From assembly GCA_029987045.1 (NCBI GenBank), contig DALTWN010000020.1, forward strand, positions 1 to 10,564: a stretch of 10,564 nt of DNA, written 5' to 3'. This document shows, piece by piece, positions 6,006 through 10,564 of the stretch (the stretch's first letter is position 1; each line of letters starts with the position of its first letter). Below the pieces are notes generated by a model. The model ran no database searches, was not told the origin of the DNA, and worked only from the letters and a program-made list of their open reading frames with translations. The DNA comes from Methanocorpusculum sp. Its GTDB lineage: Archaea > Halobacteriota > Methanomicrobia > Methanomicrobiales > Methanocorpusculaceae. The position numbers and the translations under genes are program-made.

Positions 6006-7067
6006 ATGGGTCTCGCATACTTTTTGAAAAACCACACAATCCTGGTCTTTCTTGCAATACTACTCATTGCCTTAACAATAATCAGCTGGAAATACCTTGG
6101 AATAGCCATCATCGCAGCATCACTTGCAGTAATAGGTATGCCGATACACCGGAAGTTACGTACCAAAGTCCCTCTTCCGCTCTCTGCCGCGCTGGTTACA
6201 ATCCTCATTTGCGGTATTATTGTAGCAATACTGGCAACCATCGTGGTTGTCCTCATAAACAACATGGGAACTCTGGCGACGATGATCGATTCCATTCTCG
6301 ACTGGATTTCAAGTATCTTCCATATAACGATACCAATAGGAACCGGCGCTGAATTGGTCAATACCCTCTTCTCATCGATATCTCCACAAATGGCAATGAG
6401 CGCCATATCGTTTGGAACATTTATCGTTGTTAGTGCCATCTTATTCTTTGCGATTCTCTATCTGTTCTTCATCTTTGGCGAGAAGATTGTTAATGATATC
6501 AAAACAATCATTCCAGAAAAATCCCGTCCAAGCATGCTCCTGATGGGACAGAAAACAAAAAGTATCCTCTTCTCCCTCTACGTCGTCCATGTATTCATCG
6601 CCGTAGTCACCTTCGCCGTTGCAATACCCTACTGCCTGATTGCCGGATTCGGTTTCGGTATGTCAATGTTCCTTGCCACCCTCTGTGGAATATTCGCTCT
6701 TATTCCTGTTGTCGGTCCGATCGTCATCATTGTCTTCATTGGTCTCTATTGTATTTCAATCGGTGATTGGTATGCACTCATCATTACCGTGACCGTCGGT
6801 TACTTCCTGACCTGTATCGTCACCGATATGTTCCTGCGCCCGAAACTCACCGCAAAATCCGTAAAGATCCGACCAATGCTCATGTTCATTGGATTCTTCG
6901 GCGGTGCTGCCGTACTCGGTGTGATTGGATTCGTCCTCGGCCCGGTTCTTCTGGTCATCTCTCTGACGGGATATGAGGTATTCTTCAAAGAGATGCGGAC
7001 GGTAAAGCAGGAAGTGGATTCTGCAGAAAACGGAATCTACATTCTTAACAAGGAAAACAAATCATAA
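6006..7067 (+). CDS. AI-2E family transporter (PF01594-type membrane protein)
   Basis: A 353-residue polytopic membrane protein with about eight hydrophobic segments (roughly 10-28, 29-47, 59-86, 138-158, 188-215, 219-250, 255-275, 290-322). A more polar loop at about 87-130 lies where this family has its extracytoplasmic region. The family signatures are clear: ALIPVVGP (231-238), FLRPKL (276-281), and the Gly-rich segment from residue 294 to 316 that includes GGAAVLGVIGFVLGP. Members have been linked to AI-2 export, Na+/H+ antiport or stress tolerance in bacteria. The archaeal substrate is unknown, and the family name should not be taken as proof of signalling. The gene has its own candidate promoter and ends at a hairpin it shares with the convergent mfnA operon. 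Confidence 0.88.
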   Translation: MGLAYFLKNHTILVFLAILLIALTIISWKYLGIAIIAASLAVIGMPIHRKLRTKVPLPLSAALVTILICGIIVAILATIVVVLINNMGTLATMIDSILDWISSIFHITIPIGTGAELVNTLFSSISPQMAMSAISFGTFIVVSAILFFAILYLFFIFGEKIVNDIKTIIPEKSRPSMLLMGQKTKSILFSLYVVHVFIAVVTFAVAIPYCLIAGFGFGMSMFLATLCGIFALIPVVGPIVIIVFIGLYCISIGDWYALIITVTVGYFLTCIVTDMFLRPKLTAKSVKIRPMLMFIGFFGGAAVLGVIGFVLGPVLLVISLTGYEVFFKEMRTVKQEVDSAENGIYILNKENKS

Positions 7068-7075
7068 CAAAAAAG

Positions 7076-7107
7076 GAACGGATTTTTTCCGTTCATACGC
7101 TTTTTTT
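7076..7107. terminator. Bidirectional terminator between the AI-2E gene and mfnA
   Basis: GAACGGA (7076-7082) pairs perfectly with TCCGTTC (7088-7094) around a T5 loop. On the + strand a T7 run (7101-7107) follows and overlaps the mfnA stop codon (7106-7108). On the minus strand the same stem is followed by CTTTTTTG, read from A-run 7069-7074. It can therefore end both the AI-2E transcript and the sepF-zpr1-rsm22-mfnA operon. Confidence 0.7.
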
Positions 7108-8209
7108 ATTCTTTCTGGGATGCGGCGACATCACAGAGGAATGCTTCAACGACATCGCGGGTGACATGCGGCATGCAGACGAATCTGAGATTTTGTTCAC
7201 GCGTGTGTGATACCTTCCATCCGTCCGGAATCGGGAAATCATGGAATGACGTCAGGTTCAGTACCGGTTCAAGGACCTTCTCATAGCCGAGGGCGGTCAG
7301 ACCTTCGGTAAGTCTGCGGGTGTTTTCCATACACCCGGCGACAATCGCACGGAACCCGTCGTTTCCGAGATACTTGACGACCGCATATGCTGCGGCGACA
7401 TCCGCTCCCGGACGAGTTCCCGTCAGCGTCGTCTGTTCCTTCGACATCAGATACGGTGTCTGCACGCTGAGGGTCTTCTGATCATTCGAATTCCTGAACA
7501 AGAGACATCCCCCAGGAATAGTGCCCATTCCCATCTTGTGCGGATCAAGAGAGATGGAGTCAACACCCGGCACCGCGAAATCGAAGGGAATCAGACGAGG
7601 AAGGAACGGAATGACGAATCCACCAAACGCCGCATCCACGTGGAAGAACGTCTCGTTCTCGAGCGAAAGTCTGCCGATGGTCTCGATATCATCGACGACA
7701 CCGTATTCAGTGGAACCAGCCAGTGCAGAAAGAGCAATAGTGTTGCGGTCGATGAGTTCTGCCATCGCATCGGTATCCACAGTATATTTCCCATCTTCAT
7801 ACGGAGCGACACGGAGCTCTATGCCAAGCATATCCGCAATCTTTTCGAACGAGAAATGTGCGGATACCGGAATGACGATATTCGGTTTATTGGTCTTCTT
7901 CAGCTTGGTCGCCACACGGATCGCCTGAATATTCGATTCGGTCCCGCCTGACGTCATCCAGCCGGCAGCAGTCCTGCAATGCAGCATGTCGCCGAGACTT
8001 TCCACCAGGAGAGATTCTATTTTTGCAGTTCCCGGAAACAGGGACGGATCGCCCAGATTTGTAGCCGCGAACATACGGCGCACATCTTCCGTTATCTGAA
8101 GCGGAATAGTGCACATCGAACTGAAAATATGATCATACGGAGTGTCGAGTGCCCGGTATCCTGAAAGGAGCGCCAGGACCTCTTCACGTGAACAACCAGT
8201 AGTATCCAT
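7106..8209 (-). CDS. mfnA: L-tyrosine decarboxylase / L-aspartate 1-decarboxylase
   Basis: A PLP-dependent group II decarboxylase. In methanogens MfnA makes tyramine for methanofuran and can also make beta-alanine for coenzyme A. At 367 residues it is slightly shorter than the roughly 396-residue M. jannaschii protein. Visible motifs: NLGDPSLFPGT (51-61), TSGGTESN (86-93), AHFSFEK (117-123) with the PLP-stacking His118, HVDAAFGG (190-197) with Asp192, and SLDPHKMGMG (220-229) with the Schiff-base lysine K225. The C-terminal part keeps CMENTRRL and the RFVCMPHVTR strand. ATG at 8209 gives the expected N-terminus, MDTTGCSREEV, aligned with the family's EEIL...YRSLD start. It lies 29 bp after the Rsm22-like gene with no obvious separate promoter, so it is probably the last gene of that operon. 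Confidence 0.93.
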   Translation of the reverse strand: MDTTGCSREEVLALLSGYRALDTPYDHIFSSMCTIPLQITEDVRRMFAATNLGDPSLFPGTAKIESLLVESLGDMLHCRTAAGWMTSGGTESNIQAIRVATKLKKTNKPNIVIPVSAHFSFEKIADMLGIELRVAPYEDGKYTVDTDAMAELIDRNTIALSALAGSTEYGVVDDIETIGRLSLENETFFHVDAAFGGFVIPFLPRLIPFDFAVPGVDSISLDPHKMGMGTIPGGCLLFRNSNDQKTLSVQTPYLMSKEQTTLTGTRPGADVAAAYAVVKYLGNDGFRAIVAGCMENTRRLTEGLTALGYEKVLEPVLNLTSFHDFPIPDGWKVSHTREQNLRFVCMPHVTRDVVEAFLCDVAASQKE

Positions 8210-8238
8210 GATATTTGTCTCTGATGTATTTGCTCTTC

Positions 8239-9672
8239 TCAGGTTTTAATATTCTTAGAGGTTCGCGGGGTGCCGACAGGTTTCTTCCGCGGGCCCCTGT
8301 TTTGCCCCTTTCCCTTTGCCTGTGTCTTCTTCATGAGTTCCTTGATCTTGTCAGGACAGGGCTTTCCCGTAGCAGTTCCCGCAATCATTCTGCACCAGCT
8401 GTTCCGTCCCATCAGCAGATTATATGCCTTCTGTTTCTCGTTCCAGCGGACAAGAACCGAATCAACCGCCACCACACTGCCGTAGGTCGCCGTAAGCAAC
8501 GCTTCATGCTCAGGCGTTCGGTGGTAGGCAGGCAACGCAAGATAGCAGGGGACCGAACCCGAACCGTCGCATACTAGATAGAGGTAGGTCTTCTGATCGC
8601 CGATATCCGCCGACATTACCGATACCGTTACATGGATTCGTTTTCCTTCATGCCGTTTGATCTGCGAAAGACGCGCACGTTTCGCATCCGCAGGAATCCG
8701 GTATCCGCACCGGCGATGACCGTCGGTTCTAAACACTGCATAGGCAAACTTCACATCGGTATTGATGAAGCGGTATGCTTCTTCGTTGTCTGCAGCCAAT
8801 GCCTTCATGAGCGGGGTCGCACGGATATTCTCATAGGTCCTGAACGACCAGCAGGGAGACACGCGGCAGGCCACGCCCCGCAGATCGTTACAGGGATCGT
8901 AGACTGTCAGTCCGCCTGCCTTTGCCTCGCGGGAAACATCACGGAGTACGGTCGCATTCTCCAGATCCGCCGGTTCAAAAACCAACAGACTGCCATCGGT
9001 CACTAGGTGTCCGGCAATCCGTTGCAGCAATGATGCTTTGCCGGACGTATCCAGCGGGAGTTCATTGAGTACATTGGCACAGATGATAAGATCGTATTCT
9101 CCCTCGGGCAGGGTTTCCATGATATTCATGGACTGCGGTTTCTCCACCATGGATGAACTGCCGAGTTTCTGTGCCAATTCCGGAATAAGATAGGCATATG
9201 CTTCCCTATGCGTATCAGTAACCTCTACTGCACAGATCTCTGCCGAAAGTTCCGGAAACGCTGACAATATGAGAAGTACTGCCGCAGATGCAGTACCGGG
9301 ACCTGCGCCAAGATCAAGAACACGGATATGTTTTCGGACAAGTCCTGCAGAAATCAGTGACAGAAGATACTCCGCGATTTCATAGACATAACCGGGCATC
9401 TGGTACGCCATGTAGGAGAGAACACTGTATCCTCCTTTGTATGCAACGACCCGCTTTTTTCCTTCCTTCCAGTACGCGTCCTTCTGGGACATGATTGCAG
9501 CGCGTATCTTTTCCAAAACTGCAGGATCATTCCATTTCTTTCCGGTCAGTTTTTCGACATACGATGCGGTAAGCCGATCAAGTTCGGAAAACGAGCGTTT
9601 CGAAAGCAGAGCCACAGCTGCCGATAGTTGTTCTTCGGATGGATTATAGCGTGGATTATCTGCCATGACCAT
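8239..9672 (-). CDS. Rsm22/METTL17-like small-ribosomal-subunit methyltransferase-like protein
   Basis: A 477-residue protein. The N-terminal helical region ends in YKGGYSVLSYMAYQMPGYVYE (from about 78), the YxxYR/Q-MP-type motif of Rsm22. A Rossmann SAM site follows: VLDLGAGPGTAS (118-129), the acidic strand end AVEVTD (148-153) and CANVLNEL (198-205). The family's cysteine motif appears in variant form as C261-x7-C269-x4-C274, with C322 a possible fourth ligand of an Fe-S cluster (inference from METTL17/Rsm22). Residues about 343-430 look like an added beta-rich, OB-like domain, then a Lys/Arg/Gly tail suited to RNA binding. Rsm22 proteins act in small-subunit assembly, and methylation itself is unproven. 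Its start overlaps the zpr1 stop (TGATG); M3 at 9666 is an alternative start. Confidence 0.8.
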   Translation of the reverse strand: MVMADNPRYNPSEEQLSAAVALLSKRSFSELDRLTASYVEKLTGKKWNDPAVLEKIRAAIMSQKDAYWKEGKKRVVAYKGGYSVLSYMAYQMPGYVYEIAEYLLSLISAGLVRKHIRVLDLGAGPGTASAAVLLILSAFPELSAEICAVEVTDTHREAYAYLIPELAQKLGSSSMVEKPQSMNIMETLPEGEYDLIICANVLNELPLDTSGKASLLQRIAGHLVTDGSLLVFEPADLENATVLRDVSREAKAGGLTVYDPCNDLRGVACRVSPCWSFRTYENIRATPLMKALAADNEEAYRFINTDVKFAYAVFRTDGHRRCGYRIPADAKRARLSQIKRHEGKRIHVTVSVMSADIGDQKTYLYLVCDGSGSVPCYLALPAYHRTPEHEALLTATYGSVVAVDSVLVRWNEKQKAYNLLMGRNSWCRMIAGTATGKPCPDKIKELMKKTQAKGKGQNRGPRKKPVGTPRTSKNIKT

Positions 9673-10223
9673 CAGGTTAACGGAGTGAACGTCATTCCAT
9701 CTTCAAGCTTGACATCAAGTTTCGTCTTCTTTGCTTTGGACGAAACAATGCCTGAATTTCCCGTCGGATCAGTAATCCTCACCGTAAAAGGGAACTTACC
9801 TTCGCGGGCATCCATGATATGCTGCATAATCGTTTCCGCTGTGGCAATTTCATCACCTTCAGCAGTGATCAGTGCTCTGCGCACCGCTTCTTCAGCACGT
9901 TCCAGGATTCCTTCGACATTGGAAACAAATCCATTGCATGCCGGACCGGGATGAATATTCAGACCGAATTCCGGAATATCGATTTCGCCAGCAGTACTGC
10001 GCACCACCCGCGCATTGAGATCTTCAACAGACGTGACCATCATCTCCCAGATACACGGTTCCCGTTCATTCAGAATCATCGTATCCACGATTCTGAATCC
10101 GCAAGACTCACAGATTCCACTGATCAGCAGAATATCTGAAAAATAGGGTATGTTTTCCGTATCGTAGATGAAGGTAATTTCCTTCCCGCAATCCGGACAC
10201 GGTGATTTTACAATCTGACGCAT
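9672..10223 (-). CDS. zpr1: Archaeal ZPR1-type zinc-finger protein
   Basis: A 183-residue protein with one ZPR1 module, half of the duplicated eukaryotic protein. An N-terminal zinc finger, C9-x2-C12 ... C38-x2-C41 (CPDC and CESCGFR), is followed by the ZPR1 domain with RSTAGEIDIPEFGLNI (75-90), SNVEGILERAEE (101-112) and the C-terminal ITDPTGNSGIV (150-160). All match the family pattern. Eukaryotic ZPR1 binds EF1A and acts as a chaperone for it; an equivalent role with archaeal aEF1A is plausible but is inference. The ATG follows the sepF TAA directly (TAAATG), and its own TGA overlaps the next ATG, so translation is probably coupled on both sides. Confidence 0.9.
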   Translation of the reverse strand: MRQIVKSPCPDCGKEITFIYDTENIPYFSDILLISGICESCGFRIVDTMILNEREPCIWEMMVTSVEDLNARVVRSTAGEIDIPEFGLNIHPGPACNGFVSNVEGILERAEEAVRRALITAEGDEIATAETIMQHIMDAREGKFPFTVRITDPTGNSGIVSSKAKKTKLDVKLEDGMTFTPLT

Positions 10224-10564
10224 TTAGTAGCCGCAAAGCTTTTCACGGGAAATACGAACACCAGTCGGTACAACAATGACATAGCGCTGATCGCCAAGAC
10301 CAATGATGTCACCATTGACATCGCGCGCAACCGCACGGAGGTCTCCCATTACACGATCGAACATAATCTTATCAAGCTTCAGTTTGGTGATATCGACGAT
10401 GACAATGTTTCCATTGTATATTTCATCTTTAATCCTCGGACATTCTTTAATGTCGGTAACTGAGGCGATTTTCACAAACATTGTAGCCGGACCGTTTTCA
10501 CCCATATTGCCTTCATAGGACTGAAGGTCGAGCTTCATATAGGTGTCTTCATCGGTCTGCTTCT
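10224..10564 (-). CDS. sepF: Archaeal SepF cell-division protein (DUF552), 5' partial
   Basis: SepF links FtsZ to the membrane in archaea that lack FtsA. The conserved core is complete: TYMKLDLQSYEG, then MFVKIASVTD, YNGNIVIVDITKL, RAVARDVNGDIIGLGDQRY and VIVVPTGVRISREK. The ATG at 10538 is probably not the real start, because the frame stays open to the window edge (KQTDEDTY precedes it) and archaeal SepF begins with an amphipathic membrane-binding helix and acidic linker that would lie further upstream. In all, 112 residues are visible. It is the first visible gene of the minus-strand operon, joined to zpr1 with no gap. Its promoter lies outside the window. Confidence 0.9.
   Translation of the reverse strand, partial: KQTDEDTYMKLDLQSYEGNMGENGPATMFVKIASVTDIKECPRIKDEIYNGNIVIVDITKLKLDKIMFDRVMGDLRAVARDVNGDIIGLGDQRYVIVVPTGVRISREKLCGY

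Noticed and set aside
5981..6439. 152-residue minus-strand frame opposite the AI-2E gene
   Set aside because: Its Met/Ile/Arg-rich translation is typical of the reverse complement of membrane-protein codons, and the opposite strand carries the clear family signatures.
7521..7951. Two overlapping + strand frames (135 and 137 residues) opposite mfnA
   Set aside because: Both lie inside the well-supported mfnA coding sequence, overlap each other, and have low-complexity translations without family features.
1..10564. CRISPR arrays, insertion sequences, tRNA/rRNA genes, toxin-antitoxin or defence genes
   Set aside because: I looked for spaced repeats, transposase motifs, terminal repeats and tRNA-like cloverleaf sequences on both strands and found none. 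The gene content is ordinary methanogen housekeeping.

Overview
The window looks like chromosomal DNA from a hydrogenotrophic methanogen, most likely order Methanomicrobiales and possibly close to Methanocorpusculum (inferred from gene content, not from a search). Several archaeal or methanogen genes support this: CDP-archaeol synthase (carS), the methanofuran tyrosine/aspartate decarboxylase (mfnA), archaeal SepF, a single-module archaeal ZPR1 protein, a UPF0058 protein, a DUF2115/UPF0305 protein and a MacsMa-like acyl-CoA synthetase. Start codons have no convincing Shine-Dalgarno sequence. Most stand-alone genes instead have a TATA-like box about 25-34 bp upstream of the ATG, which fits leaderless or very short-leader archaeal transcription.

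Layout. (1) Bases 1-1002 (+): 3' part of a DUF3089 alpha/beta-hydrolase-like, probably exported protein, followed by a hairpin/T-run terminator. (2) 1156-2394 (+): 12-TM MFS transporter, converging with and overlapping by 11 bp the DUF2115 gene (2384-3019, -). (3) A 123-bp divergent promoter region holding a 13-bp palindrome separates DUF2115 from carS (3143-3763, +), which is followed by a UPF0058 gene (3834-4127, +). (4) An AMP-forming acyl-CoA synthetase (4181-5863, -) converges with UPF0058 across a short inverted-repeat terminator. It is divergent from an AI-2E family membrane protein (6006-7067, +). (5) From the right edge, a four-gene minus-strand operon runs sepF (5'-truncated by the window), zpr1, an Rsm22/METTL17-like ribosomal methyltransferase-like protein, and mfnA. 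Its junctions are TAAATG, TGATG and a 29-bp gap. It ends at a hairpin shared with the AI-2E gene.

How the genes fit together. Most are housekeeping genes: membrane lipid synthesis (carS), acyl activation (acyl-CoA synthetase), methanofuran and beta-alanine/CoA precursor supply (mfnA), cell division (sepF) and ribosome assembly or translation (Rsm22-like, ZPR1). I see no RNA gene, insertion sequence, CRISPR array or phage gene. There is no gene-free stretch above about 155 bp. The points most worth follow-up are the tight coupling of division, translation-assembly and cofactor genes, the variant cysteine cluster and extra C-terminal region of the Rsm22-like protein, and the palindrome between DUF2115 and carS.
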